A DNA stretch of 47,171 nt from Gammaproteobacteria bacterium. Its GTDB lineage: Bacteria > Pseudomonadota > Gammaproteobacteria > Steroidobacterales > GCA-2729495. Each line of letters opens with the position of its first letter. The first letter of the stretch is position 1. The DNA lies in contig JADYZO010000075.1 in assembly GCA_020853135.1 (NCBI GenBank), positions 1 through 47,171 on the forward strand. Direction: 5' to 3'. Positions 35,889 through 45,091 of this stretch are shown here, in pieces. The position numbers and the translations under genes were made by a program. Below the pieces are notes generated by a model that was given only the letters and a program-made list of their open reading frames with translations, had not been told where the DNA came from and did no database searches.

Positions 35889-36827
35889 TCAGGGCGCAGG
35901 CGCCGCAGGCTCCTCGTCACTCACCGGCGCCGCGCCCTCGCCCACGCCGGCCACGGAGCCCGGCTTGCGAAAACGCAGGGTGAAGCGGTCGCTCTCGCCG
36001 ATGGCGAGGTATCTGTCCCGGTCCTTCGCGCCTTCGCGGAGGGTCGGCGGCAGCGTCCATACGCCGCCCGGGTAGTCCCTGGTGTCGCGCGGATTGGCAT
36101 TGATCTCGGAGGCCGCCTCCAGCAGGAAGCCCGCCTGCTCGGCCAGCGCCACGGCCTGGTCCTCGCGCACGTAGCCGGTCCGGGCCTGCGGATCCTGCGG
36201 GCGGTCCGCCCGGGCACGATGCTCCACCACGCCGAGCACGCCACCGGGCTTCAGCACGCGGTACATCGCGGCGAACATCGCCGGGGCCTGGTCACCCATC
36301 AGCCAGTTGTGGATGTTGCGGAAGGTGAGGACCATGTCCACCGACTCGGGCGCCACCATGGCCGTCTTGTCCGGTGGCGCCAGCACGACGAGCTGCACCT
36401 TGCCATAGAGGTCGGGCCGTGCCGCCAGCTTGTCCTTGAAGGCCTGCACGCCCTTGCGGGTGAATTCCTGCTTCGACTCCGGATCCCAGTGGGCGGCGAT
36501 GTAGCGGCCGCGATCGCGCAGGTACGGCGCGAGGATCTCCGTGTACCAGCCACCCGCGGGCCAGATCTCCACCACGGTCATGTCCGGACGGATGCCGAAG
36601 AACTCGAGCGTCTCGCGGGGATGGCGCCAGGCATCACGCGCGCGGTCCCCGGGGCTGCGCCAGTCACCAGCGATCGCGACGGCGAGGCCGGCATCCGCCT
36701 GCGGTGCCGCTGCAGGAGCCGCGGGCGCCGGTGGTGCCACGGGCGCCGTCGGATTGCGGCTTGCGCCGCAGCCGGCCAGCATCGCCGGCAAGGCCAGCAA
36801 CAACATGCCCACCCAACGCTTTGCCAT
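35889..36827 (-). CDS. Predicted lipoprotein of the COG4798-type methyltransferase family
   Basis: 312 residues. A signal peptide with lipobox (LPAMLAGC, Cys20) is followed by a Pro/Ala-rich linker and a class I methyltransferase-like domain: TVVEIWPAGGWYTEILAPYL (motif I), VDMVLTFRNIHNWL and MYRVLKPGGVLGVVEHRA. The oddity is location: a lipoprotein signal puts an S-adenosylmethionine-type fold outside the cytoplasm, where that cofactor is not known to be available. I infer the domain may bind something else. SD GAAGGG precedes the ATG. The sequence after motif I replaces GxGxG with PAGGW, as in other members of the family. Confidence 0.82.
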   Translation of the reverse strand: MAKRWVGMLLLALPAMLAGCGASRNPTAPVAPPAPAAPAAAPQADAGLAVAIAGDWRSPGDRARDAWRHPRETLEFFGIRPDMTVVEIWPAGGWYTEILAPYLRDRGRYIAAHWDPESKQEFTRKGVQAFKDKLAARPDLYGKVQLVVLAPPDKTAMVAPESVDMVLTFRNIHNWLMGDQAPAMFAAMYRVLKPGGVLGVVEHRARADRPQDPQARTGYVREDQAVALAEQAGFLLEAASEINANPRDTRDYPGGVWTLPPTLREGAKDRDRYLAIGESDRFTLRFRKPGSVAGVGEGAAPVSDEEPAAPAP

Positions 36828-36901
36828 GACGGCCCTTCCCCTCGCTGCGGCCCCGCCTGCGGCGACTCCGCTCACCGGAGCCAGGATCCCGCCTGGCCCA
36901 C

Positions 36902-36910
36902 ACTCTAGCA
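36902..36910 (-). promoter_or_regulatory. Extended -10 promoter of the lipoprotein methyltransferase-like gene
   Basis: TGCTAGAGT read leftward, one base different from the TGCTAGAAT elements elsewhere in the window. It lies in the 119-bp gap before the gene and separates it from the upstream operon. Confidence 0.45.
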
Positions 36911-36946
36911 AATCGGGGATGGCTGCACGCAGCCCGGGCAGCCCAC

Positions 36947-37582
36947 TCAGTGGACACGAGGCGAGCGCGCCTGCTGGCTCGGCTCCACGCCCGCCTGGCG
37001 CAACAGCCGCCCGGCCCGTGCGCTGCCGGTGCATGCCCAGGTCTCGTACAGGCGCAGGACATCCTGGCCGGTGGTGCCGCGGGCGCAGTCACGCACCTCG
37101 TTGAGGACATCGACCACGGCCATGAACTTGGCAGCCAGTTCCCCGAAGATGGCCGCGAGCGCGGCGATGCGCGGGCTGCTGCGGCCGCCGGTGGCGAGCG
37201 CCCGGTAGGCGCCGCCACCCATGTTGACGTAGTAGTCCAGGCCCACCGCCCGGTCGCGCAGGGTCTCGGCAAAGAATCCGGCCGTGAACAGCGCGACATC
37301 CCCGAGCCGCTGCAGGGACACGGCGCGCTCCTCGCTGGTGGGTGCATCCAGGGCATCGGCCAGCATGAGTGCCAGCGGCCGGTGCCGCGCACCTGCACCT
37401 GGCTCGTGGCAGGCATCCGCGCGTGCAAACAGCGTCAGCAGCCGCACGACGTAGCAGGAGGTGTCGCAGCCGACGATGACATGGTTGGCCGCCAGGGCCG
37501 CATCGACCGAGTCGCGGAAGAATTCCTCGAGGCTGGCGACGGGCAGGAGCGGCCTGCCCTCCGGACCTGCGTGCTGGTTCAC
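36947..37582 (-). CDS. Conserved-looking 211-aa protein of unknown function
   Basis: I do not recognise the family. The start is a GTG with a good SD (AGGAG, about 7 nt away). The protein is mostly alpha-helical and soluble, with no signal peptide or membrane segment. Notable stretches are LPVASLEEFFRDSVDAALAA (about 13-32), LQRLGDVALFTAGFFAETL and LDYYVNMGGGAYRAL (about 88-135). It is the last gene of the M48-LDT-sheath operon, 120 bp after the sheath-like gene. A partner or chaperone of the sheath-like protein is possible, from position only. Confidence 0.65.
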   Translation of the reverse strand: MNQHAGPEGRPLLPVASLEEFFRDSVDAALAANHVIVGCDTSCYVVRLLTLFARADACHEPGAGARHRPLALMLADALDAPTSEERAVSLQRLGDVALFTAGFFAETLRDRAVGLDYYVNMGGGAYRALATGGRSSPRIAALAAIFGELAAKFMAVVDVLNEVRDCARGTTGQDVLRLYETWACTGSARAGRLLRQAGVEPSQQARSPRVH

Positions 37583-37702
37583 TGCGGTCTCCTGCTGCGG
37601 ACGACCCGAATCTATTACGGGATCCGTCCGCAGGCCGTGACGCCCCTCACGGCCCCGCGCCTGGCAGCCACCACCGGCGGCTGCCAACGCCAGGCAGGCG
37701 CA

Positions 37703-39265
37703 TCAGCTGGCGAGCGCCAGCCCCGGCTGCCAGCCGAGCTCGGTGACCGAACAGCCCCCGGTTCCGTGCGTGATCTCGAAGGCGGTGAATTCCCCGGGCC
37801 GCCCCAGCGCCAGCCCGAGCACCATCGTCAGCCGCCCCGGCATCCGGTTCGCGCCGGAGTGGGTGTCGAGGTCGCACTTGACGTAGAACGCCCCCTCGCC
37901 GCTGCCGGAGGCCGCGAGCAGGCCGCGCAGCTGCAGGGCGCCCAGGAAGGCGCCCACCTGCGCGCGCACCTCCTGCCATAAGGCTGCATCCGGCGGCTCG
38001 AAGATCGCCCAGCGGGTATGGCGCACGACGCTGCCCAGCACGAACAGCGCAATGCGTCGGCGACGCAGGCTGTTCCAGGATGCGGTCACGCCGCCCGAGC
38101 GCGCCAGGGTGACCAGGCCGGCCAGTTCGATGGGGGCTGCTGGCGCAGGACGCAGCAGCACAGTCACCCCGAGGTGGGCGAGCTGGCGCACGTCGGCCTC
38201 CTCCAGCACGCGCGCGGGCCGGGTGCGCCCGAGCGCCAGCAGCGGCCGGCTGACCGGATCCAGGCCCGCGGCGCAGAGCCGCCCGGCAATGGCACCGGCC
38301 GCGCTCAGGATGCCGGCCGGCGCGCTGTGCGGCGGGGTTTCCAGCCCGGGAAAGTACGTCAGCGCATTGGGGCTGGCGAAGCCGCGCTCGCGCTGGGTAC
38401 GCACGACGTCGCCCACCTCGCCCCAGGAGACGGGCGGATCGAGCAGCAGCAGGGCATGGCGCTCCCGGCAGTAGCGGTCGGCGGCAAACAGCGCCACCGG
38501 CCCCAGCGTGGCGCCGGAAACCCCCGGCACCAGGCAGATGAAGTCCACCCACGGCACCTGCTCCAGCGCAAACAGGCCGGTGCCCTCCTCGCGCGAACCG
38601 ACGAGGTCGTAATCGGTCGGCGTGTTGTCGCCCTGCCAGGTCGCGCGGCTGTAGGCATAGCGCACGCCGGGCACGCCCTCCTGGGTGGGCGCGGGGCGCC
38701 CGGCGGGCACCGCGGCAGCCAGGCGCACCAGCGAGGATGCGCCCAGCACGTCGCCCACGAAATCCGCTGCCCGCGGGTCCACCGAGAGCGCGCGGTAGAT
38801 CTCCTGCTCCTCCACCAGCGGCTGCGAGGGCGAGCGGCAGCGGTGGATCACGAGATTGAACCGCTGCGTCTGCGCGACGTCGAGGTTCTCGTAGTCGACC
38901 GCCGCGCGCAGGTACTCCAGCGGCCCCGGGTTGCGCGCATCGAGCAGCAGGTCGCCGGCCGGCCCCGGCAGCGTGATGCGGTTGCGGTGGCCCGAGCCGC
39001 AGACCCGCACGACGATGGCCAGCGTGCCGCCGTTCTCGAAGTACTGGTAGAGCATGAACTCCATGCGGCTCAGGTAGCCGGGCACGCCAAAACGGGCGAG
39101 GAACTCCTCGAGGCTGCGCACGGCAACGGGGATGTCGACCGGGCCACGGGGCGCGGGACCGATGAAGGCGGTGACGCTCTCGCGCGTGGCCGGGATGACC
39201 TGGCCGCGTGCCGGGATCTCGACCACCGAGATGCCGCTATTGCGCGGGTTCGTCGAACCAGTCAT
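37703..39265 (-). CDS. Solitary contractile tail sheath-like protein
   Basis: 520 residues. The N-terminus has the sheath-family block VTAFIGPAPRGPVDIPVAVRS followed by EEFLARFG and YQYFENGGTLAIVVRV; the middle has ALTYFPGLETPPHSAPAGILSAAG; the C-terminal domain has the WNSLRRRRIALFV...WAIFEPPDAALWQEVRAQVGAFL...FYVKCDLDT...GRPGEFTAFEITH pattern of phage and contractile-injection sheath C-termini. No tube, baseplate, spike, capsid or ATPase gene is in the window. It starts inside the end of the L,D-transpeptidase gene (29-bp overlap), so it belongs to an envelope-gene operon. Whether it still polymerises is unknown. Confidence 0.82.
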   Translation of the reverse strand: MTGSTNPRNSGISVVEIPARGQVIPATRESVTAFIGPAPRGPVDIPVAVRSLEEFLARFGVPGYLSRMEFMLYQYFENGGTLAIVVRVCGSGHRNRITLPGPAGDLLLDARNPGPLEYLRAAVDYENLDVAQTQRFNLVIHRCRSPSQPLVEEQEIYRALSVDPRAADFVGDVLGASSLVRLAAAVPAGRPAPTQEGVPGVRYAYSRATWQGDNTPTDYDLVGSREEGTGLFALEQVPWVDFICLVPGVSGATLGPVALFAADRYCRERHALLLLDPPVSWGEVGDVVRTQRERGFASPNALTYFPGLETPPHSAPAGILSAAGAIAGRLCAAGLDPVSRPLLALGRTRPARVLEEADVRQLAHLGVTVLLRPAPAAPIELAGLVTLARSGGVTASWNSLRRRRIALFVLGSVVRHTRWAIFEPPDAALWQEVRAQVGAFLGALQLRGLLAASGSGEGAFYVKCDLDTHSGANRMPGRLTMVLGLALGRPGEFTAFEITHGTGGCSVTELGWQPGLALAS

Positions 39266-40331
39266 AGGTCACGATGTTGGCCACGCGGGGCGCGCCCGCC
39301 ACGGCGGCTGCAAGGTCGGGCCTGCCGGCCACGACGGACACCGGGATGCCACGGCGCTCGCTGATGATGCGCGCGATGCGCTCCGGGTCGGGAACCGCAT
39401 CCCTGCCCGCGACCTTCGCGAGCTTCCTGGCGACCTCGCGCTGCGCCGCCTCGCCATGCCGGGCCTTGTCCTCCTCCAGCGGCGGATGGACCTCGAGGAG
39501 GACATCGCCCCCGGAGGCCCCCACCAGCACCGGCTGGTTGACGATGCGCACCGGCGTGCCGACGGGCACCTGCTGGAACAGCCACTCGATATGCGCCGGA
39601 TTCATGCGGATGCAGCCATGGCTGGCCCGTATGCCGATGCCAGCCGGCTTGTTGGTGCCGTGGATGAGGTAATCCCCCGGGATCGCCAGGCGCATGGCGT
39701 AGGCGCCGAGCGGATTGTCCGGCCCGGGCGGCACGACCGCCGGCAACGGATCACCGTTCTGCGCATGCTCCCGGCGCACGGAGAGCGGGACGCGCCACAC
39801 CGGGTCCTTCTTCTTCGAGGCAACGCGCGTCAGGCCGAATGGCGTGGCCCAGCCCTCGCGACCGATGCTGACCGGAAAGGTGTAGACCTCGGCCGGCGCA
39901 CCGTGCTGCGGCTTTGGAAAATAGAAGAGGCGCTTCAGTGGCACGTTGAGCACGATGCCCTGCCGGGGTGCATCGGGCAGCACGAAGCGGCTGGGCAGCA
40001 CGATTTCCCGGCCCTCGCCCGGCAGCCAGGGATCCACCCCCGGATTGGCCTCCACCAGTTCATCGAAACCGAGCTGGTAGGCCAGGGCCACGTCGATGAG
40101 CGTGTCCTTCCCGCGCAGCCGCACCACCTGCAATTCGCCGATCACGCCGGAGGCGGCATCGGGCAGGGCGAAGCGCGTGGTCTCCAGCGGTGCCTTCAGC
40201 GGTGCTGCGGCCGGCGGCGGCGCCGGTGGCGGCGCGGGCTCCTGGAACAGGATGCAGCCCGGCAGCAGGCCGGCGAGCAGCGCCAGCAGCGCGGTTCGCA
40301 GCAGCCGGTCGGGTCGCCTCAGCGCTGGCAC
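39237..40331 (-). CDS. L,D-transpeptidase lipoprotein (YkuD/ErfK family)
   Basis: 364 residues. Signal peptide with lipobox (AGLLPGC, Cys26), a proline-rich linker, a LysM-like segment (about 72-115, KDTLIDVALAYQLGFDELVEANPGVDPWLPGEG) and a YkuD domain with the catalytic SHGCIRM (His238, Cys240) preceded by IHGTNKP. The motif set is complete, so it should form 3-3 peptidoglycan crosslinks or attach proteins to peptidoglycan. The C-terminal ~100 residues extend beyond the usual YkuD end. It overlaps M48 upstream by 13 bp and the sheath-like gene downstream by 29 bp. Confidence 0.93.
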   Translation of the reverse strand: MPALRRPDRLLRTALLALLAGLLPGCILFQEPAPPPAPPPAAAPLKAPLETTRFALPDAASGVIGELQVVRLRGKDTLIDVALAYQLGFDELVEANPGVDPWLPGEGREIVLPSRFVLPDAPRQGIVLNVPLKRLFYFPKPQHGAPAEVYTFPVSIGREGWATPFGLTRVASKKKDPVWRVPLSVRREHAQNGDPLPAVVPPGPDNPLGAYAMRLAIPGDYLIHGTNKPAGIGIRASHGCIRMNPAHIEWLFQQVPVGTPVRIVNQPVLVGASGGDVLLEVHPPLEEDKARHGEAAQREVARKLAKVAGRDAVPDPERIARIISERRGIPVSVVAGRPDLAAAVAGAPRVANIVTYDWFDEPAQ

Positions 40332-41098
40332 TGGGGATTCCTGCCAGCCGCGTGCGCGGCGTTGTAGGTGGCCAGCGCCTCGGGAAACCGCGCGATCAGG
40401 TCATCGATGCGATGTTCGGAAGACGGGTGGGTGGAGAAGAACTCGGCCGGCCTGAGCTTGTCCTTCTTCTGCATGTTCTGCCACAGGGCCACGCTCTGGC
40501 GCGGGTCGAAACCGGCTGCGGCCATGTAGCGCAGGCCCACGACATCGGCCTCGCCCTCCTCGCTGCGGCTGAAGGGCAGTGACAGGCCGAGGCTGGTGGC
40601 CATGCCGAGCAGGTCGGCACCGGCCTGGCCGGTGCCGGTGGCCACCGCCACGCCCACGACGCCGATCCGGGTGGTGGCCTCGCGGTTGTAGCGCTTCAGC
40701 GCATGCTCCTGCGTGACGTGCGCGATCTCGTGGCCGATCACCGCAGCCAGCTGGTCCTGGTTCTCGGCGACCTTGAGGATTCCCGTGAACACGCCGATGT
40801 GTCCTCCCGGCAGGGCAAAGGCGTTGATCTGGTCGCTGTCGAAGACCTCAACCTCCCAGTTCTGGTCGGCGTAGGGCTCCGGAAGCTGCGCAATGATGGC
40901 ATCGGCAACGCAGCTGACATAGGCCCGCAGGACGGCATCGGTGCTGGCCGGCGTCTGCGCCCGGATTTTCTGGAATTCGGCATCGCCCTGGCTGTCGATC
41001 TCACTCACGCTGGCAAGCGGCAGCGCACAGCCGGCCAGACCGGCGAGCGCCGCCAGCAGCACGGGAACGAACGACGGGCGTCTGCCCGTGGACAACAT
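40319..41098 (-). CDS. M48 family metalloprotease lipoprotein
   Basis: 259 residues. A lipobox (LAGLAGC, Cys24) anchors it, probably to the outer membrane. The zinc site is H123-E124-x2-H127 (VIGHEIAHVTQEHA), with a downstream acidic ligand in SEEGEADVVGLRYM. It resembles LoiP/YcaL-type periplasmic quality-control proteases. The ATG at 41098 is favoured, but a GTG at 41110, 8 nt past a perfect TATAAT, would give a leaderless start. It is the first gene of the M48-LDT-sheath-unknown operon. Confidence 0.92.
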   Translation of the reverse strand: MLSTGRRPSFVPVLLAALAGLAGCALPLASVSEIDSQGDAEFQKIRAQTPASTDAVLRAYVSCVADAIIAQLPEPYADQNWEVEVFDSDQINAFALPGGHIGVFTGILKVAENQDQLAAVIGHEIAHVTQEHALKRYNREATTRIGVVGVAVATGTGQAGADLLGMATSLGLSLPFSRSEEGEADVVGLRYMAAAGFDPRQSVALWQNMQKKDKLRPAEFFSTHPSSEHRIDDLIARFPEALATYNAAHAAGRNPQCQR

Positions 41099-41118
41099 GC
41101 AATGACCCACGGGGCGGG

Positions 41119-41124
41119 ATTATA
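41119..41124 (-). promoter_or_regulatory. -10 box of the M48-LDT-sheath operon
   Basis: A perfect TATAAT read leftward in the 70-bp gap after sohB. No recognisable -35 is present 16-18 bp upstream; the region is very GC-rich. It is the only strong promoter seen for the four-gene operon. Confidence 0.55.
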
Positions 41125-41168
41125 GCGGCCGGCGCCCGGGGGGCCACCGGGGCCGGAACCCGGTCCCC

Positions 41169-42200
41169 TCAGGGCAGCCGGCGCTCCTGCTGGCGCTGTC
41201 CGATCCAGAGCTCCACCTGCTCGGCGGCCGCACGGACCGCAGCCATGATCTTCTCCGGCAGGCTGTGCCGGGCGCGGTAGCTGACACGGAACACGTCGGC
41301 ACGCGCGGCCGCAGCCAGCAGATAGTCGTCGCTGGCGCCGAGGGTATCCACCAGCCCGAGTTCGAGCGCGCGGGTCCCGTACCAGTGCTCGCCGGTGGAG
41401 ACCGCCTCGATGTCGAGCGCGGGGCGGTTCTGCGCCACCATGGCCTTGAAGAGCGCATGCACCTCCTCGATCTCCTCCCGGAGCTTGGCGCGGTCCTCCT
41501 CGGTGGTGCGGCCGAACATGGTCACGGTGCGCTTGTAGCGCCCGGCGGTGACCTGCTCGAAATCCACGCCGCGCTCGCTGAGCGCGCGGTTGAAGTTCGG
41601 GATCTGCGCGACCACACCGATGGAGCCGAGCACGGCAAAGGGCGCGGCGATGATGCGGTTGGCCACGCAGGCCATCATGTAGCCGCCGCTGGCCGCACCC
41701 TTGTCGACGACGGCGGTCAGCGGGATGCCGCGGCTGCGCAGCCGCGCCAGCTGCGAGGCCGCCAGGCCGTGCTCGTGGACGGCGCCGCCGAAGTTCTCCA
41801 GCCGCAGCACCACCTCGTCGGCCGGCGTGGCCACGGCGAGGACGGCGCTCACCTCCTCGCGCAGGGAGGCCACGGCCGTGGCGCGGATGTCACCCTTGAA
41901 ATCGAGCACGAAGACCCGCTGGCGCGTTTCGGCGCCGCTGGCCACGGCCTTCTCGCGGGCCTTGCGTTCCTTCGCCTCCCGCTTTGCCTGCTTCTTCCAC
42001 TCGGCCTTGCCGAGCACCGCCCGGCGCAGTTCGCCGGCGATTTCCCGGTAACGCTCGTTCAGCTTCTCGACGGTCAGGCCACCCGGTGTACCGCCCTTGC
42101 GCGACAGGCCCACCACCAGCGCCGTGACGGCACCGGCGGCCAGCACGAAGGTGACGGCCTTGGCGAGGAAGAGCCCGTACTGGAAGAAAAACTCGGCCAT
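41169..42200 (-). CDS. sohB: SohB-type signal peptide peptidase/inner membrane protease
   Basis: 343 residues. An N-terminal membrane segment (about 7-32) is followed by a lysine-rich region and a family S49 domain with the Ser171 nucleophile in VVDKGAASGGYMMACVAN and the catalytic Lys in GRYKRTVTMFG. Length and layout match SohB. It lies 15 bp after lipA and is probably co-transcribed with it. Confidence 0.94.
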   Translation of the reverse strand: MAEFFFQYGLFLAKAVTFVLAAGAVTALVVGLSRKGGTPGGLTVEKLNERYREIAGELRRAVLGKAEWKKQAKREAKERKAREKAVASGAETRQRVFVLDFKGDIRATAVASLREEVSAVLAVATPADEVVLRLENFGGAVHEHGLAASQLARLRSRGIPLTAVVDKGAASGGYMMACVANRIIAAPFAVLGSIGVVAQIPNFNRALSERGVDFEQVTAGRYKRTVTMFGRTTEEDRAKLREEIEEVHALFKAMVAQNRPALDIEAVSTGEHWYGTRALELGLVDTLGASDDYLLAAAARADVFRVSYRARHSLPEKIMAAVRAAAEQVELWIGQRQQERRLP

Positions 42201-42215
42201 GCTCCGGGTACGCCG

Positions 42216-43232
<1,017 letters not shown>

Positions 43233-43241
43233 GGGGCGGCT

Positions 43242-43250
43242 ATTCTGGCA
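43242..43250 (-). promoter_or_regulatory. Extended -10 promoter of lipA-sohB
   Basis: TGCCAGAAT read leftward (TG-n-CAGAAT), ending 9 nt before the lipA ATG. Confidence 0.4.
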
Positions 43251-43359
43251 CGGACGGGAATGGGCCTGCACGGCGAAGGGGCGGGCGGGGAGCGGGCGGG
43301 AGGAACGCTGCGCACGGCCTGCGGCGGCGGGGAGCGGGCGTTCCGCGAAAGCCCCAGGC

Positions 43360-43385
43360 AAAAAAAGCCCGGCACGAGGCCGGGC
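43360..43385 (-). terminator. Intrinsic terminator of the 65-aa protein gene
   Basis: Read leftward: GCCCGGC, loop CTCGT, GCCGGGC, then seven T. It lies about 60 bp after the stop of the small gene and isolates it from lipA. It is the clearest classical terminator in the window. Confidence 0.85.
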
Positions 43386-43447
43386 AATACAGGGGGAAGA
43401 CTTCCGCGTTCCGGGGCCTGCGCCGGCCCCGTCGACATCTGGAAAAC

Positions 43448-43645
43448 TCAGTGCACGCGCGACCAGTTCAGCAGTTCGACGGCATTGGCCTCGACCTTGA
43501 AGTTGCGGGCGAGGATCGCCTCGATCTCCTGCGGGTCGAGCACCGTGTTCGCGGGCTGGCTGAGCTCCACCACCCCGGTGTACTCGTCCGCACAGCTGGC
43601 CTCGCCAGCCTTCAGGATGAACCGCGTGTAGTACTTCGCGTGCAT
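43448..43645 (-). CDS. 65-aa protein of unknown function
   Basis: Starts [22 protein letters not shown] and ends LLNWSRVH; soluble, mixed charge, no signal or membrane segment. It has its own promoter (TAGTGT at 43653-43658, 7 nt before the ATG), a CRP-like operator just upstream and a strong terminator downstream, which together argue that it is a real, regulated gene. The pattern ([13 protein letters not shown] followed by [10 protein letters not shown]) looks like a small folded domain. I do not know the family. Confidence 0.7.
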   Translation of the reverse strand: MHAKYYTRFILKAGEASCADEYTGVVELSQPANTVLDPQEIEAILARNFKVEANAVELLNWSRVH

Positions 43646-43652
43646 GGGTTGA

Positions 43653-43658
43653 ACACTA
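43653..43658 (-). promoter_or_regulatory. -10 element of the 65-aa protein gene
   Basis: TAGTGT read leftward, ending 7 nt before the ATG; no -35 consensus. The CRP-like site sits where the -35 would be. Confidence 0.35.
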
Positions 43659-43676
43659 CCGCCTGCGCTGCCGGTC

Positions 43677-43700
43677 ATTCTGTGAGCGAGGCCACAGAAT
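43677..43700 (-). promoter_or_regulatory. CRP/FNR-family-like operator
   Basis: The arms ATTCTGTG (43677-43684) and CACAGAAT (43693-43700) form a perfect 8-bp inverted repeat. Within it, TGTGA-N6-CCACA differs at one base from the CRP/Vfr/Clp consensus TGTGA-N6-TCACA. Its centre is about 42.5 bp upstream of the +1 predicted for the 65-aa gene, close to the -41.5 of class II activation, and about 105-110 bp upstream of the divergent OmpA-type gene's predicted +1. Confidence 0.55.
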
Positions 43701-43780
43701 CGCGAGACCGCAAAACCGCGGTGAAATGCGGCATTTGCCACGGTACCGGTGCCGCGCGCGGGCGCGACCCGGGCCGGCTG

Positions 43781-43789
43781 TGCTATATG
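43781..43789 (+). promoter_or_regulatory. Extended -10 promoter of the DUF4398/OmpA gene
   Basis: TGCTATATG, an extended -10. An in-frame ATG at 43787 lies inside this element, which is why the next ATG (43823), with a leader of about 27 nt, is taken as the start. Confidence 0.45.
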
Positions 43790-43822
43790 TCGCATCCCCC
43801 CGGCAGCCCCAGAACACCCGCC

Positions 43823-45058
43823 ATGGCCCTGCGATGCCCCGCCCGCGCCCTCCTCCTGCTCATCGCCACCCTGGTCCCATGGGCCAGCCACGCCGCCGAT
43901 GACCTGCTGCAGCCCGCACGGACCGCGCGCGAGGCGGCGTTGCAGGCCGAGGCCCCGCGGCTCGCCACGCCCGCCTGGATCCGTGCCGAGGAACAGCTGC
44001 GCACGGCAACCGGGCGCGAAGAGCAGGGCGACGCCAGGGGGGCAGCCCGGCGCGCCGAAGAAGCGCGTGTGCTCTACGCCAGCGCGGAACTCAGCGCGAT
44101 CAAGGCGCGCCTGCTCACGGGTGCGCGCGAGCAGGTGCTGGCACTCGAGGCGGCCGGCACGGCACGGCCTGCCCCACGGACCACGGCCCGGGCACAGGAG
44201 TTGCTGCACGCGGCCGAGGCCGCGCTCGATGCCGACCGCAGGCAGACGGCGGCCGCAGCGGACCTTGCGCAGCAGGCCAGCCGCGAAGCCGCACGCGCCC
44301 AGGCCCTGGCCGGGCTGCTGCGCCCCGCGGACCGGCACGCGGCCAGCACGGAGGACATCGCGCTCGAGTGGGAAGCCACGCTCGCCCGGGCCGCGGCGGC
44401 GGCGGGCCTCGGCGCCCTGCCGCCGGGACCCGAGGCTGCTGCCGGCGCGCTGGCCACGCAACTCGCCACGCTGAGGCAGCAAACCGACCAGCAGGCCGGG
44501 GAACTGCACGGCCGGACCCGGGAGGTGGCCGCGCTGGAGGAGGAGATCCACGAACTCGATGCCCGTCTCGCCCGCACCAGCAACGAAGCGCGCGATCTGA
44601 CCGAGCGGATCGAGGCCGGCGAACACGCCCGCGGGCAGTACGAGCGCCTGGCGAGCCTCTTCACGCCCGACCAGGCCGTGGTGCTGCGCCAGAGTGATGC
44701 CATCGTGTTGCGCCTCGTCGGGCTCGCCTTCACGCCGGGCACCGCACGCTTCGCCCCCGCCGCGAAACCGGTGCTGGAGCGGCTGCGCGGGGCGCTGGAC
44801 CTGTACCCGGCTGCCCGTTTCACCGTGGAAGGCCACACCGACTCCAGCGGCGACAGCGCCACCAACCAGCGCCTGTCGCAGGCCCGCGCCGAAGCCCTGC
44901 GCGCCTACCTGATCAGGGACCTGCAGATGGCGCCCGGGCGCATCAGCGCGGTCGGCCATGGCGACTCGCGCCCCGTCGCCAGCAATGCCAGCGCGGCAGG
45001 CCGGAGCCAGAACCGGCGCATCGACCTGGTGATCACCACACCGGATCCGGCCTTCTGA
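43823..45058 (+). CDS. DUF4398/OmpA-family envelope protein
   Basis: 411 residues. Signal peptide (MALRCPARALLLLIATLVPWASHA), then a helical Ala/Glu/Arg-rich DUF4398-like region (about 28-150), a coiled coil (about 205-265, including VAALEEEIHELDARLARTSNEA) and a C-terminal OmpA domain (about 295-405) with FTVEGHTDSSGDSATNQRLSQARAEALRAYL and the NRRIDLVI end that binds peptidoglycan. A role linking the outer membrane to the cell wall is likely. It is divergent from the 65-aa gene and may share its CRP-like regulatory region. Confidence 0.88.
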   Translation: MALRCPARALLLLIATLVPWASHAADDLLQPARTAREAALQAEAPRLATPAWIRAEEQLRTATGREEQGDARGAARRAEEARVLYASAELSAIKARLLTGAREQVLALEAAGTARPAPRTTARAQELLHAAEAALDADRRQTAAAADLAQQASREAARAQALAGLLRPADRHAASTEDIALEWEATLARAAAAAGLGALPPGPEAAAGALATQLATLRQQTDQQAGELHGRTREVAALEEEIHELDARLARTSNEARDLTERIEAGEHARGQYERLASLFTPDQAVVLRQSDAIVLRLVGLAFTPGTARFAPAAKPVLERLRGALDLYPAARFTVEGHTDSSGDSATNQRLSQARAEALRAYLIRDLQMAPGRISAVGHGDSRPVASNASAAGRSQNRRIDLVITTPDPAF

Positions 45059-45091
45059 GCGGCTGGCGCCGCGCACCGGCCTGCGGGAGCA

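Noticed and set aside
36947-39265. A prophage remnant around the tail-sheath-like gene
   Set aside because: No integrase, capsid, tube, baseplate, lysis or attachment site is nearby. Neighbours are overlapping envelope genes and base composition does not visibly change.
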